Assembly (NCBI GenBank): GCA_029260795.1
Contig: JAJDCO010000001.1
Span: forward strand, 62,001 to 126,000
Reading direction: 5' to 3'
Length of the DNA: 64,000 nucleotides
Source of the DNA: Planctomycetota bacterium
Lineage (GTDB): Bacteria; Planctomycetota; OFTM77
Shown here: piece after piece, positions 8,892-18,599 of the stretch
Layout of the letters: every line of letters begins with the position of its first letter
How positions within the stretch are numbered: position 1 is the stretch's first letter
The notes under the pieces: model-generated
What the model was told of the DNA's origin: nothing
Seen by the model: only the letters and a program-made list of their open reading frames with translations
Database searches by the model: none
Made by a program: the position numbers and the translations under genes

Positions 8892-10322
8892 ATGAAGCCC
8901 GCCCCCCTGATCGCCTTCGCTTTCCTTCTCCTGGCGTTGTCCCAGCCCATCGCGGCGCAGCCGACTCGTGTGACGGTCGCCGGATCCCTGGTCGTCAACG
9001 TCAAGTCGTTCGGCGCCCGAGGCGATGGTGCCACCGACGACACGGCTGCCATCCAAGCGGCAATCGACGCGACGGCGCGTGGCGTGATCTTCTTTCCCAA
9101 GGGCATCTACCGCGTCAGCCAAACGCTACGGATCACGACCAAGAACTCGCTCATGCTGTTGGGGGAGGGATCATTCTATGGCTCGACGCTCGACGCGACC
9201 CACAACGGCCACGTCCTCGAGTTTCAGACCTGCTCCCATTCAGGCGCTGCCAGCCTCCACCTGAAGCATGCCGGCCAGCCGAGCAGTGGCTTCGGGATCG
9301 TGTTCAACCGTGCGCCCGGACAATCGGTCGGCAGCTTTGCCTGCCTCGTCGATGATGTTCGGATGGACGATCTACACGGTGGCATCCTGGTCGAAGGCTC
9401 GACGATCTGCGTGCTGCGACATGTCCAACTCCGTAACCTCGATGGGCCGACCGGCTTCCTGTTTCAGGGCACGGGACCGGGCGCCAGCGGCTCGTACCGA
9501 TGCACGGTGAGCGATCTCATTGCCGACAACCCGAACAACGGGAACGCGTCCATCGACTGGATCGTGCAGGACAGCTGGGGCTACTCGCTAGTGCTCGATC
9601 AAGTGGCAGTGCTCAACGGCGGCCGCGGCATCGTCCTGCGGGACAGCGCCAACACCGGCTCGTCGTATCCTCTCTGGATGCTCGGCTGGGATCTCGAGTG
9701 CGATCACAACCGCGTCGATGCCGTGGCACTCGAGGGGGGCGAGGGCTTCTTTGCGACGACGTCGTGGCTGGGCTCCTCTCTCGAGGGTCATGGGCTGCAC
9801 ATCGGTCCTGGGTTCCGCGGTGAGGTGACCTTGGAGAACTCGCGGCTCTACGGGAATGCTCGCCACGGCATCTCGATGAACGCCGGGCCGATCGACGTGC
9901 TGATCCGAGGCAATGTCATCGGCGACAACGGAACGCAGTCGCCGGGGAGCTATCATGGAATCCGAGTGGCCGGCGGAGCCGAGCGCTTCCTGATCACGGG
10001 CAACACCATCGGCGATGGTGTCGGCGTGACGGGCAACGCCCAGTCCTTCGGCATCCACCTGGCGGCCGGTTCGACGCGCGACTTCGTCATTCAGGGCAAC
10101 GTGCTCGTCGGCAACCTCAACGGCGCCTTACGGGATCTCTCGACCGGCACCGGCGGCGAGATCCATGGCAACGCCGGACACCGGAGTGGCCTGCTGCCTC
10201 CGAAGCTGACCCCGGGTGAGATCGCTGGCATTCCGTCACCGCCCGCCGGCTCGATCGTGTTCAACACCACGACGAGCAAGCTGCAGGTCTTCGATGGATC
10301 GAGCTGGATCGATCTGCATTGA
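8892..10322 (+). CDS. Secreted pectate-lyase-superfamily (GH28-related) right-handed beta-helix protein
   Basis: This 476-residue protein starts with a signal peptide (PLIAFAFLLLALSQPIAAQ). It is followed by the signature NVKSFGARGDGATDDTAAIQ of the pectate lyase 3/GH28-related family and then FFPKGIYRVSQTLRI. The rest consists of repeated coil-like turns (VLIRGNVIGDNG, FLITGNTIGDG, FVIQGNVLVGNL), as expected for a parallel beta-helix, plus a short C-terminal cap (SKLQVFDGSSWIDL). GAGGAG lies a few bases before the ATG. It probably acts outside the cell on a polysaccharide or as a surface or tail-like beta-helix; the substrate is not predictable. It is followed at 114 bp by another secreted protein. 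Confidence 0.82.
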   Translation: MKPAPLIAFAFLLLALSQPIAAQPTRVTVAGSLVVNVKSFGARGDGATDDTAAIQAAIDATARGVIFFPKGIYRVSQTLRITTKNSLMLLGEGSFYGSTLDATHNGHVLEFQTCSHSGAASLHLKHAGQPSSGFGIVFNRAPGQSVGSFACLVDDVRMDDLHGGILVEGSTICVLRHVQLRNLDGPTGFLFQGTGPGASGSYRCTVSDLIADNPNNGNASIDWIVQDSWGYSLVLDQVAVLNGGRGIVLRDSANTGSSYPLWMLGWDLECDHNRVDAVALEGGEGFFATTSWLGSSLEGHGLHIGPGFRGEVTLENSRLYGNARHGISMNAGPIDVLIRGNVIGDNGTQSPGSYHGIRVAGGAERFLITGNTIGDGVGVTGNAQSFGIHLAAGSTRDFVIQGNVLVGNLNGALRDLSTGTGGEIHGNAGHRSGLLPPKLTPGEIAGIPSPPAGSIVFNTTTSKLQVFDGSSWIDLH

Positions 10323-10436
10323 GGCTGGAGCGGTGGTGAGGTTGCTCGAGAATCCTGTCTGGGTTGAGTGGAGACAGCCGGACGCGACGGGCGCCGGCTC
10401 TTCTCCCGACTCGACACCCGGTTCAGGATGCTGCTC

Positions 10437-13400
10437 ATGGCCACTCCCACTTGCTCGTCCCGCTTGATTCTCGGCTGCGTCGCTTCGGTCCTCCTGCTCT
10501 CGGGGCTCTTCAGCGCTCCGCTCCTGGCCCAATCGTTCGATCAGAACGCCTACCCGGGGGGACTGGCCGGGCGATGGGGCGCCGCCTTCGATCTCGACGG
10601 TACGGGTGGCCTCGACATCCTGATCGCCAACGAAGGGAGCGGTAGCCTCTCCCAGCTCGTGAACAACGGCAACGGGACCTTCACCGCCAGCAGCTTCCTG
10701 GCAGGCAGTAGCGGCAGCGCCTCGGTCGCTGCCGCCGACCTGGATGGCGATGGCGATGAGGACGCCGTCGTGGCCAGCCACTTCGGCGGTGAGGTTTGGA
10801 TCCTCACCAATACGGGCGGATCGCTGGCGCTGACTCAAACGCTCACGCCGGGTGGCAATCCCTACGACGTGGTCCTGCCGGATCTCGACGGAACGAATGG
10901 CCCCGACATCGTGATCGTCAACGCGGCGACGGGCATGGTGTCGGTGTGGCTGAATGAAGGTGGCGGCGTGTTCGAGAGCTCTTGGGCACGAGTCGACACC
11001 GCCGCCAACGTCGGTGTGCAGGCGATCGCGAGCGGTGACTTCGACGACGACGGCCTCATCGACGTCGCGGTGGCGAGCCCGGCGACCGACAGCGTTCTGG
11101 TCTTCGCCAATCTCGGAAGTGGGGTTCTCGGTGCTCCGACGAGCCACCCCGTCGACGTTCAGCCGGTGGATGTCGTGGCCTGCGATCTCGATGCCGACGG
11201 CGACCTGGACCTCGTCACGGCGAACTGGATGAGCGACAGCATCTCGGTGCTGCTCCAGCAGAGCGGCTCGTTCGCACCGGCGGTCCAGCACAGCACGGGC
11301 ATTCCGACCCAAGGCGACCTCATGGGCTCGACGTCCTTGGCGGCCGGTGATCTCGATTGCGATGGCGATCCCGACATCGCGGTCGCGAACCTCCTCGAGC
11401 AATCGCTCTCGCTCTTCCTCAACGACGGCTCGGCCAGCTTCACCGCCCTTCCCAACTTCCTCGCCGTCACCGCTCCCAGCTTCGTCGAGATCGAGGAGCT
11501 GAACGGCCAGGCAGGCCTCGATCTCTTCGTGACGAACTTCGGCTCTCCGGGCTCCATCACGATCCTTCTCAACGCCTCCGAGTCCTGTCCGACTCAATGC
11601 GTGCCGGCACCGCCCGGGATGATCGCCTGGTGGGACTACGTCGGTGGCGGTGCCAACGATCTCCTGGGTGAGCACTTCGGTTGGCCAATCGGCAGTGGTC
11701 CTTACTTCACGCTCGACGCCAAGGTCGGCACCGCCGCCTTGAGCTGCAACGGTAGCGACGGCTTCTTCGCGGTGCCGGATGCCGATGCCCTCGACATCGG
11801 CTTCGGGGACCTGACGCTCGATCTCTGGGTCCGGCCCGACTCGAGCAGCGGGCTGCGTGCGTTGGTCGAGAAGGCCGACGGCAGTGGCCGCGGATATGGC
11901 CTGTACCTGCTCGACGGCAACGAGGTGGCCTTCCGTCTCGACGACGGATCGGGCAGCTCTCAGTGGACGGCGATTGGCGCGCTCGCCATTGGCTCCTACC
12001 GCCATCTGACCGTCACGGTCGACCGGTCGGCGACCGATGGTGGACGCTTCTATCTCGACGGCCTCCTGGCCGGCGTCTTCGATCCCACGTCCCGAAGCGG
12101 CGACCTCACCAATACCGCTGACCTCTACCTCGGCCACGGCCTGATCGGTAGCAGCTCGTACTTCCAAGGCGCCCTCGATGAGATCGAGCTCTTCGATCGT
12201 CGCCTCGCCGCGTTCGAGGTCGCTCGCCTCGTCTACGCCGATTCGAACGGCAAGTGCAAGCCGTGCCCGGGCGTCTCGCCGCCGAGCCAGCAGGTCGCTT
12301 GGTGGCCGTTGGACGAGCCGAGCGGCCCGACATCCGAGGACATCGCGGGCGGTAACGATGGCACCCATCAGGGTCCGACGCCCCAGACCAACGGCAAGGT
12401 CGGCGGCGCGCTGCGCATCACGGCTTTCAACGACAAGGTCGTGGTGCCGCATCACTCGAGCCTCAACTTCGGGCTCGGCGACTTCTCTTGGGACTTCTGG
12501 ATCTATCGCTCCAGCGACGAGCCGGCACCCATCTTCTCGAAGTGGACGCCCTACTTCGGCTACCGATTCTTCGTGAATGCGAGCGGCGGCCTCACCCTCG
12601 ATCTGTGGGGTGGGACCGACTGCCACTACGCGTTCTTCTGGCACTCGAGCGGCATCGTGCCCACCGACAAGTGGACGCACATCGCGGTCACGGTTGACCG
12701 TAGCTCGAGCCAAGGCGTCAAGTTCTACATCGACGGCCAACCAGCCGGCTTCGGCAACGCGAGCCTCTTCTGGGGCAACATCGACAACACGTCGCCGCTG
12801 TGGATCGGCTCCCTGCACGGCAGCTGGCTCATCCCCGACGCCGACTACTCGCTCGACGAGATCGAGTTCCACAAGAAGGTCCTCTCCTCCGCCGAGATCG
12901 TCGGCATCTATCAAGCCGGCCATCATGGCAAGTGCAAAGAGGTCTGCCACGTGCCCTCCGAGACCTCGATCCATCCTTGGCAAGGCTCCGTACCGATCCA
13001 CGTCTCGGTGTACAACGGCGCCAACGTCCCCAAGACCTTCTCGGTCCAGCTCGCCCCGGTCCCGGTCAACGCCTGGACGGGCCTCACGATCGACGGGCCG
13101 ACGGTGTTCACGTTCCCTGATCCATTGCATCCCCAGCTCCTGACCGTGGCGCCCGGCAGCACGGACTACGCGACGGTGTTGATTCAACGACCTGCCGGCA
13201 TGGTCGCGGGAGACGAAGCGGGCTACGTCGTCTCCGTCACCGACGTCGCGACCGGACACGGCTCGACCTGCGTCGGGACGCTGCGTGCCACGAACGGGAC
13301 CTTCGAAGCCAGCCCTCAGCTGCCGGCAAGCTTCGGCTTCGTACCTTCGGGTGAGGAGCTTCACGTCACGTTCGACCTGACGAATCAGGGCTCCCCACTC

Positions 13401-13937
13401 TCGCGGGTCGATTGGCAAATCCAGGCCGGCCCGTCCGACGGCGACGCTTCGGATCTTGCTCTGAGCCTGACCGGGCTGCGGCCCGGTGTGCCGCTGCGTG
13501 GCAGCGTCGACGTGCCGCCGGGTGTCGCCGTCCCCATCGAGGCGGACGTCCGATTCGTCCACAGCGATGCGTTCAATCCTCACGACATCGTCCTGACACT
13601 CGACCTCGACGGCGACGGCATCTTCGAGGAGCGCGTCGGTCAAGCAACGGTTCAGGCGTCTCCGGCGAGGCTGCTTCCGGTCGCCGAGCTCACGTCCCGG
13701 CGCGTCCGGAGCGGTATCGAGCTGACCTGGTCTTGGCAGGCTCCGGCGACGGGCGTCGAGATCTGGCGCAACGGCGCCTTGATCACAACGCGGCCCGCCG
13801 CCGAGACGAGCTTCCTCGACCTCGTCGGTACCGGAGCCTTCACTTACCGACTGATCGCGGTCGACGACAGCCTCGGCCTCCGGAGTGAGCCCTCCGAGAC
13901 GAGCGACGTCTGCGTGGGGCCGCCCCCGAAGCGTTGA
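10437..13937 (+). CDS. Secreted FG-GAP plus double LamG-domain protein
   Basis: This 1166-residue protein has a signal peptide (RLILGCVASVLLLSG...LLAQ). An FG-GAP/VCBS propeller covers about residues 30-390 (ADLDGDGDEDAVVA, GDFDDDGLIDVAVA, CDLDADGDLDLVTA, GDLDCDGDPDIAVA). Two LamG/concanavalin-like jellyrolls follow (LDLWVRPDSSSGLRALVEK ... GRFYLDGLLAG and DFWIYRSSDEPAPIFSKW ... VKFYIDGQPAG), each closed by a YxDxNGKCKPC or HHGKCKEVC tail. The C-terminus has Ig/fibronectin-like strands. The ATG at 10437 has CAGGA 8 nt upstream; an ATG at 10428 is possible. The composition suggests a surface adhesin or carbohydrate-binding protein. It converges with the sigma-fusion gene over a shared hairpin. 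Confidence 0.82.
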   Translation: MATPTCSSRLILGCVASVLLLSGLFSAPLLAQSFDQNAYPGGLAGRWGAAFDLDGTGGLDILIANEGSGSLSQLVNNGNGTFTASSFLAGSSGSASVAAADLDGDGDEDAVVASHFGGEVWILTNTGGSLALTQTLTPGGNPYDVVLPDLDGTNGPDIVIVNAATGMVSVWLNEGGGVFESSWARVDTAANVGVQAIASGDFDDDGLIDVAVASPATDSVLVFANLGSGVLGAPTSHPVDVQPVDVVACDLDADGDLDLVTANWMSDSISVLLQQSGSFAPAVQHSTGIPTQGDLMGSTSLAAGDLDCDGDPDIAVANLLEQSLSLFLNDGSASFTALPNFLAVTAPSFVEIEELNGQAGLDLFVTNFGSPGSITILLNASESCPTQCVPAPPGMIAWWDYVGGGANDLLGEHFGWPIGSGPYFTLDAKVGTAALSCNGSDGFFAVPDADALDIGFGDLTLDLWVRPDSSSGLRALVEKADGSGRGYGLYLLDGNEVAFRLDDGSGSSQWTAIGALAIGSYRHLTVTVDRSATDGGRFYLDGLLAGVFDPTSRSGDLTNTADLYLGHGLIGSSSYFQGALDEIELFDRRLAAFEVARLVYADSNGKCKPCPGVSPPSQQVAWWPLDEPSGPTSEDIAGGNDGTHQGPTPQTNGKVGGALRITAFNDKVVVPHHSSLNFGLGDFSWDFWIYRSSDEPAPIFSKWTPYFGYRFFVNASGGLTLDLWGGTDCHYAFFWHSSGIVPTDKWTHIAVTVDRSSSQGVKFYIDGQPAGFGNASLFWGNIDNTSPLWIGSLHGSWLIPDADYSLDEIEFHKKVLSSAEIVGIYQAGHHGKCKEVCHVPSETSIHPWQGSVPIHVSVYNGANVPKTFSVQLAPVPVNAWTGLTIDGPTVFTFPDPLHPQLLTVAPGSTDYATVLIQRPAGMVAGDEAGYVVSVTDVATGHGSTCVGTLRATNGTFEASPQLPASFGFVPSGEELHVTFDLTNQGSPLSRVDWQIQAGPSDGDASDLALSLTGLRPGVPLRGSVDVPPGVAVPIEADVRFVHSDAFNPHDIVLTLDLDGDGIFEERVGQATVQASPARLLPVAELTSRRVRSGIELTWSWQAPATGVEIWRNGALITTRPAAETSFLDLVGTGAFTYRLIAVDDSLGLRSEPSETSDVCVGPPPKR

Positions 13938-13950
13938 CGCCCACACTCCG

Positions 13951-13979
13951 CGTGCGCTTGGCTGAGCGCCGAGCGCACG
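13951..13979. terminator. Bidirectional terminator-like hairpin between convergent genes
   Basis: CGTGCGCTTGGC pairs with GCCGAGCGCACG around the loop TGAGC, giving a 12-bp stem with one wobble pair. It sits in the 60-bp gap between two convergent stop codons. There is no T-run on either side, so it is not a classical intrinsic terminator. Confidence 0.5.
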
Positions 13980-13997
13980 CGCGGCATGGGCGATCGT

Positions 13998-16640
13998 TCA
14001 GTCGCGCTCGAGCGTGAGCTCGAGTGCCTCGTCGCCGATCAGGAGCTCTTCGCGAACGAGCTCTCGATAACCGTCACAGCGCACCGTCAGGCCATAGGTG
14101 CTCGCATACAAGGGCTCGACGACGAATCGGCCCAAGGCGTCCGTGCGCGCCTCGATGGTCCGCTTCGCAGCAGTGAGCGAGACCGTTGCGTTCCGGCAGG
14201 GCTGTCCCTGGGCATCCCGCACTCGGCCCCGAGAAACGCGGCGCGGAGCGGTGATCGGAATCTCGACGACGCGTTGCTCGCCCGTCGCGACGCCCTCGGA
14301 TTCGTACTGCCCCACGATCGTGCCGTCGGGGGCCCGCACCTCGATCGTGAACGACTTGCCTGGATGGACGCCGGCGAGCAGGCACCGACCTTCGGTCGGC
14401 CGGCGCTCGGTGATCTGGAAGCCCATTCGTTGGACCAGGCTTTCTTCGAGGCTCATGCCGGTCCACCGCGCGCCACCCACTGACTGAAAGCCGATGTCGG
14501 GCGTCTCGAGCTCACGGTCATCGTCTGCGAGCCGGGTGAACAACCCGGGCTCGAAGGTGAGCCCGAGCGACATCTCCGAGACAGTCGCCAGACCACCCTC
14601 GGGCAAGGTGATCCTCACGTCGATCGACGCTCCGGGGTCCAGGACGACCTCGATCGGCTCCGTCCGCCCTACCGATACTTCGATCAGCACCGGCTCGTAG
14701 CCCAAAGCGACGACGCGCATCGTCGTGTCTTCCAACGTGCTCGAGACCACGACGCCCTCACCGAGCGAGTCGGTCGGAGGACTGGTCCCGAGTCGGCCCT
14801 GAGGTCCGACCAGCGCTCGCGCGCCCGCCACCGGTTGTCCTCGGCGGTTCCAGACGATGAAGCGGATCTCGCGGGCCGGGGCGAGCCGGAACTCGCCGAG
14901 CTCGCCGTCGTCGCCGATGTCTTCAGTGCGGATCTTAAAAGACGATGTGCCGCTTCCGTCCGCACGAGAAAGCTGCAGGCTGAAATGCTCCAGAGCCGAG
15001 ACGACGAGGAGCGGGACCTCGAAGAACCCCGAGTCGTCCGCCTCGATCCCCAACCCATCGATGTTCATCGTGACCGAAACGGGCATGGGCCCCAAGTCGT
15101 CGCGACCGTGATGAATCCAGCCCGCGATCTTGCCGTGGGAAACCGGTCGGATCCCGTCGGCCTCGAATACTCGCCCCCAAAGCCGCGCCAGCCTGCGAAC
15201 ACCGAGTTCGAGCCCCTCCCTCGGGGAGGCCAATACGACGGAGCGGCTCAGGTTGTCCGTCGGCAAGCGCCCTTCCTCGAATACGAAGCCATTCGGGAGG
15301 CGCAAGCGGCCCGACCACGCCGCGGACAGTCCGCGGAATTCGAATCGGCCGTCCGCTCCCACGGTCTGCGTCAAGACCGGCTGACGACTCGTCAGCGCCT
15401 CGGCACTGGCGTACCGCGAGCCCGACATCTCGTATCGCGTCGTCCAAGGAACGTCGCTGACGAGCTCGAGGAGGATTGGCTCCTCGAGGGTGCGACCGGA
15501 GAACTGCAGGTGTCCCGACACCGCGAGCGTGCCCGTCAGCTCGACGCGTCGCTCGCCGGCCTCGAGTGAGACTTCGACGATCTCCGGTGCACGGTCCTCA
15601 CCGTGCACGATCAGCCGCCCCTCGCCGCCGAAGGCGCGCAGCGTGACCCGCCCTGCCCCATCGCTGCGGTTGCGGGCGAGGATCTCGTTGTCGCGCAGGA
15701 CCCAGACGAGGGCCTTCGGTACCGCAGCGTCACCGCACACGAGCTCCAGCACGAGCCCGAGCGCCGCGGGCTTCTCCAAGCTCGGCGAAGGCTTCGAGGA
15801 CGACATTCGGCCGTCGGTCGTCTCGGTCGCGTCGTTCTGCTGTTCACCGAGGGCGAGACGTGAAGCAATCGACGGCTCGGGAGAATCGAGCTCCGGTACA
15901 GCGGCGACACCTTTCTTCGTGCCCAGCTCCCTTTCGAGCGCGCCGCCACCACCGACCTCACTCACGAGCCACCACAACCCGGCGACGACGGCCACACCGG
16001 CGACTCCGATCTTCCAAACAGCCATCAGCCAAGCTCCGAAAGTCACCCCAGCCGAGGTCGTCGCAATGGCCGCCGTCGATACGGCGGGACCACCCGAAGG
16101 CATGGCGAGCGGAATCAACGCCCGACGCCAATCATGTCGGCTCGCATCCAGCCGCTCCCGCAGCAGCGCGATGCCTCGTCGCAGTCGCGTGCGCACCGTT
16201 TCCACCGGCACATCGAGCCGCTGTGCCACCTCGTCAATCGACAAGTCGTCGAGGTATCGGAGCATGACCGTCGTCCGGTACGGCTCGAAGAGCTGCGCCA
16301 CGGCATCGACGAGCTGACGCTCGAGCTGCAGCCGAGCCGAGGACTCCTCAGAGGAAGGCTCCGCTTCGGGACGAGACGCGATTTGCTCGCGCCGTGCTCG
16401 CCGGTGCTCGCCGCGCCGCGCCTGTCGAGCCAGGTTGCGCGTGACGCCGGTCAGCCAGGCCCGCCAGGAGCCGGGTCGAGCCGGGGGCTTCTCGAGGGCG
16501 GCCAGCCAAGTCTGCTGCACGACGTCCTCGGCGAGCGCGTCATCACCGAGCAGGCGCCGAGCGAGGCGTCGGAGGAACTCGCCGTGGACGAGGAGTCGCT
16601 CGATGGTCGGGTCGGGTGGTGTCATCGGCTCGCGATTCAT
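13998..16640 (-). CDS. ECF sigma-70 domain fused to a transmembrane helix and carboxypeptidase-regulatory-like modules
   Basis: This is an 880-residue fusion. Residues 1-185 are an ECF sigma factor: region 2 (LGDDALAEDVVQQTWLAAL, WRAWLTGVTRNLARQ) and region 4 (DEVAQRLDVPVETVRTRLRR). A hydrophobic segment follows at about 195-228 (TFGAWLMAVWKIGVAGVAVV). The remaining 650 residues contain several carboxypeptidase-regulatory/Ig-like beta units (AVSGHLQFSGRTL, ARLWGRVFEADGIRP, SRGRVRDAQGQPCRNATVSL), predicted to lie outside the membrane. Such C-terminally extended ECF factors are known in planctomycetes. Inference: an outside signal sensed by the modules controls the tethered sigma domain, with no separate anti-sigma gene nearby. 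The start could be ATG 16640 or 16625; no strong ribosome site is seen. Confidence 0.82.
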   Translation of the reverse strand: MNREPMTPPDPTIERLLVHGEFLRRLARRLLGDDALAEDVVQQTWLAALEKPPARPGSWRAWLTGVTRNLARQARRGEHRRARREQIASRPEAEPSSEESSARLQLERQLVDAVAQLFEPYRTTVMLRYLDDLSIDEVAQRLDVPVETVRTRLRRGIALLRERLDASRHDWRRALIPLAMPSGGPAVSTAAIATTSAGVTFGAWLMAVWKIGVAGVAVVAGLWWLVSEVGGGGALERELGTKKGVAAVPELDSPEPSIASRLALGEQQNDATETTDGRMSSSKPSPSLEKPAALGLVLELVCGDAAVPKALVWVLRDNEILARNRSDGAGRVTLRAFGGEGRLIVHGEDRAPEIVEVSLEAGERRVELTGTLAVSGHLQFSGRTLEEPILLELVSDVPWTTRYEMSGSRYASAEALTSRQPVLTQTVGADGRFEFRGLSAAWSGRLRLPNGFVFEEGRLPTDNLSRSVVLASPREGLELGVRRLARLWGRVFEADGIRPVSHGKIAGWIHHGRDDLGPMPVSVTMNIDGLGIEADDSGFFEVPLLVVSALEHFSLQLSRADGSGTSSFKIRTEDIGDDGELGEFRLAPAREIRFIVWNRRGQPVAGARALVGPQGRLGTSPPTDSLGEGVVVSSTLEDTTMRVVALGYEPVLIEVSVGRTEPIEVVLDPGASIDVRITLPEGGLATVSEMSLGLTFEPGLFTRLADDDRELETPDIGFQSVGGARWTGMSLEESLVQRMGFQITERRPTEGRCLLAGVHPGKSFTIEVRAPDGTIVGQYESEGVATGEQRVVEIPITAPRRVSRGRVRDAQGQPCRNATVSLTAAKRTIEARTDALGRFVVEPLYASTYGLTVRCDGYRELVREELLIGDEALELTLERD

Positions 16641-16735
16641 CAAGATCGAGAAGGAGGCTGGTGACCATCACCACCTCCATCCTGTTCCTTGCCGCGCCCC
16701 CCGACCAGGGGTTCAAGTTTCTGGGACGGCTCCGA

Positions 16736-17260
16736 TCAGCGCAGCTCGCGGATCTTCTCCCGGATCTCCAGAACGAGCCGTGCCGAGTAGCCCGTATCAT
16801 GAAACCAGACCACTCGCCCTTCGGAGTCGAGCAGCAGAATGCGGCCGTTGTTCGGCTTCTGCGTACCGGTGAAGGCGACGATGTCCGCCGCATCGTCATA
16901 GACGGTGACGACCGTGGCCCAATCCTGTTCGGGAATCCCACCGCGCATACCTTCATCGATCGTTCCGGAGATGAGCCCCGGCATCAGACCATCGATGGTC
17001 GGTACCTCGAGCGCCTTGACGTCCACCTCGGCTTGCATCAGACCCAAGAGCCAACGATCGAGATCGAACTGGGCGTTCTGAGCATAGCCGACCAGGAGCA
17101 GCGCCGGTGCTCCGGCGAGGTCCTCGGGCAGACGCACTGATTCGCCGGCCAAGCTCTCGCCCACGACGCTCGGGAAGCGCTCGCCGGTCGGGTCCCGGTT
17201 CTCGAGATTCGAGCTACAGGCGACGAGAAGGCCGGTCAGCACCAAGGGGAGAATGCGCAT
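16736..17260 (-). CDS. ATP10-like thioredoxin-fold lipoprotein
   Basis: This 174-residue protein starts at an ATG right before a lipoprotein signal (RILPLVLTGLLVACSS). The body, with the pattern FPSVVGESLAGESVRLPEDL, LLLVGYAQNAQFDLDRWLL, EVPTIDGLMPG, GMRGGIPEQDWATVVTVYDD and RVVWFHDTGYSA, resembles the ATP10/thioredoxin-like family found in bacteria and mitochondria. No CxxC redox pair is present, so a classical thioredoxin activity is unlikely. It lies upstream of the sigma-fusion gene on the same strand with a 95-bp gap. Its role is unknown. Confidence 0.65.
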   Translation of the reverse strand: MRILPLVLTGLLVACSSNLENRDPTGERFPSVVGESLAGESVRLPEDLAGAPALLLVGYAQNAQFDLDRWLLGLMQAEVDVKALEVPTIDGLMPGLISGTIDEGMRGGIPEQDWATVVTVYDDAADIVAFTGTQKPNNGRILLLDSEGRVVWFHDTGYSARLVLEIREKIRELR

Positions 17261-17451
17261 CGGGGGCTCCGAGAGATCGAAAGAGGCGAAGGAGTTGCCG
17301 GCGACTCCGGCGGGCATGGAGTCGTGTTCGCCTCGTCCGGGAGAACGGATTCGGGGCCAGGATCACCTTGAAACGTCCGCACCCGCGTGACAGGCTGCCC
17401 TCCATCGTCATCCGAGGAGCCATTGGGCTTCGCCATTCGTTTCGAGGGACC

Positions 17452-18561
17452 ATGACCGTCGAACTCTTCGTGGCCGCGGTGCCCGGTCTCGAGAGCGTGG
17501 TCGCCGAGGAGCTGCTCGAGCTGGGAGCGCCGGCGGGCAAGGTGCTTCCGGGCGGGATCGAGCTGCAGGCGGATCCGAGCTGGGTCGGGCGAATCAACCG
17601 CGGCAGCTTCTGCGCCACTCGAGTTCTCGTGAGACTCGGTCGGTTCAGTACGCGCCATCTCTCGGAGCTGCAACGGCGAGTCGCGCGCCTCGATTGGCTC
17701 GGGCTGATCGACCAGCGACCGATTCGGTTGAAGGTCACCTCGCGCACGTCGCGGCTCTATCACACCGAGGCCATCGCCGAGCGCGTGCATACGGCGCTCA
17801 ATGACCTGGCGGGGCGATCGCTCGAGCGATCCCGAGGGGAGAACGTGCCGGCAGACCTGGCGGAGCTCCAGACGATTCAGGTGCGGATCGAGAGCGACGA
17901 GGTCACGCTCAGCCTCGACTCGTCGGGAGATCATCTGCATCGGCGAGGCTACCGGCACCAAACGGCCAAGGCCCCCTTGCGCGAAACTCTGGCCGCGTGC
18001 TTTCTTCGTTGGGCGAGCTGGCCAGAGCCGGGTGTGTTGCTGGATCCGATGTGCGGCTCGGGCACGATACCGATCGAAGCGGCCTTGATGGCCTCGGGCG
18101 TCGCTCCCGGCACCCGGCGTCGCTTTTCTTTCGAGAGCTGGCCGAAGGAGACCTGGGACTCCGTTCCCCCGACGGAGCGACCGGCGACGACGGTTCGCAT
18201 CGTCGCTCGTGACCGAGATCGAGGTGCCATCGAGGCCACCCTCGCCAACGCCGAGCGCGCCGGCGTCGCGGATCGCATCGAGGCCGAGGCGGGAGCGCTC
18301 TCGGGCGTCACGCGCGTTTCGGAGCGAGGGCTTCTGCTCACCAACCCTCCATTTGGTCGCCGCATCGGTCGACACGATCCGCTGCGCAACCTCTATGCGA
18401 CGCTCGGCAGCATGATCCGGGGTGAGCTCAACGGCTGGCGCGCCTTGGTGCTGGGAACCGATCCCACGCTGATTCGTGCAACGGGATGTCGATTCCAAGC
18501 GCGGACGAACGCGCTCGATCACGGCGGCGTTCCCATCCGGATCTTCGAGCTGGAGAGCTGA
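17452..18561 (+). CDS. THUMP-domain class I RNA methyltransferase (RlmL/YpsC-like)
   Basis: This 369-residue protein has an N-terminal ferredoxin-like/THUMP region (residues 1-160). A SAM-dependent methyltransferase domain follows with motif I DPMCGSGTIPIEAAL and the N2-guanine methylation motif TNPPFGRR. The length fits single-domain members of the RlmL/YpsC group, which methylate a guanine in 23S rRNA. The ATG follows GAGGG by a few bases. Longer in-frame extensions upstream would overlap the divergent lipoprotein gene and lack homology. It is a single housekeeping gene with no operon partners. Confidence 0.85.
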   Translation: MTVELFVAAVPGLESVVAEELLELGAPAGKVLPGGIELQADPSWVGRINRGSFCATRVLVRLGRFSTRHLSELQRRVARLDWLGLIDQRPIRLKVTSRTSRLYHTEAIAERVHTALNDLAGRSLERSRGENVPADLAELQTIQVRIESDEVTLSLDSSGDHLHRRGYRHQTAKAPLRETLAACFLRWASWPEPGVLLDPMCGSGTIPIEAALMASGVAPGTRRRFSFESWPKETWDSVPPTERPATTVRIVARDRDRGAIEATLANAERAGVADRIEAEAGALSGVTRVSERGLLLTNPPFGRRIGRHDPLRNLYATLGSMIRGELNGWRALVLGTDPTLIRATGCRFQARTNALDHGGVPIRIFELES

Positions 18562-18599
18562 CGGTCTTGCCCGCGTCGCAAGCGAACCCGTATGTCGAT

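Noticed and set aside
10236-13946. A 1236-codon open frame on the minus strand.
   Set aside because: It lies opposite the FG-GAP/LamG gene, has Arg/Glu/Val/Gly-skewed composition and no recognisable domain. The plus strand has clear calcium-binding and LamG motifs.
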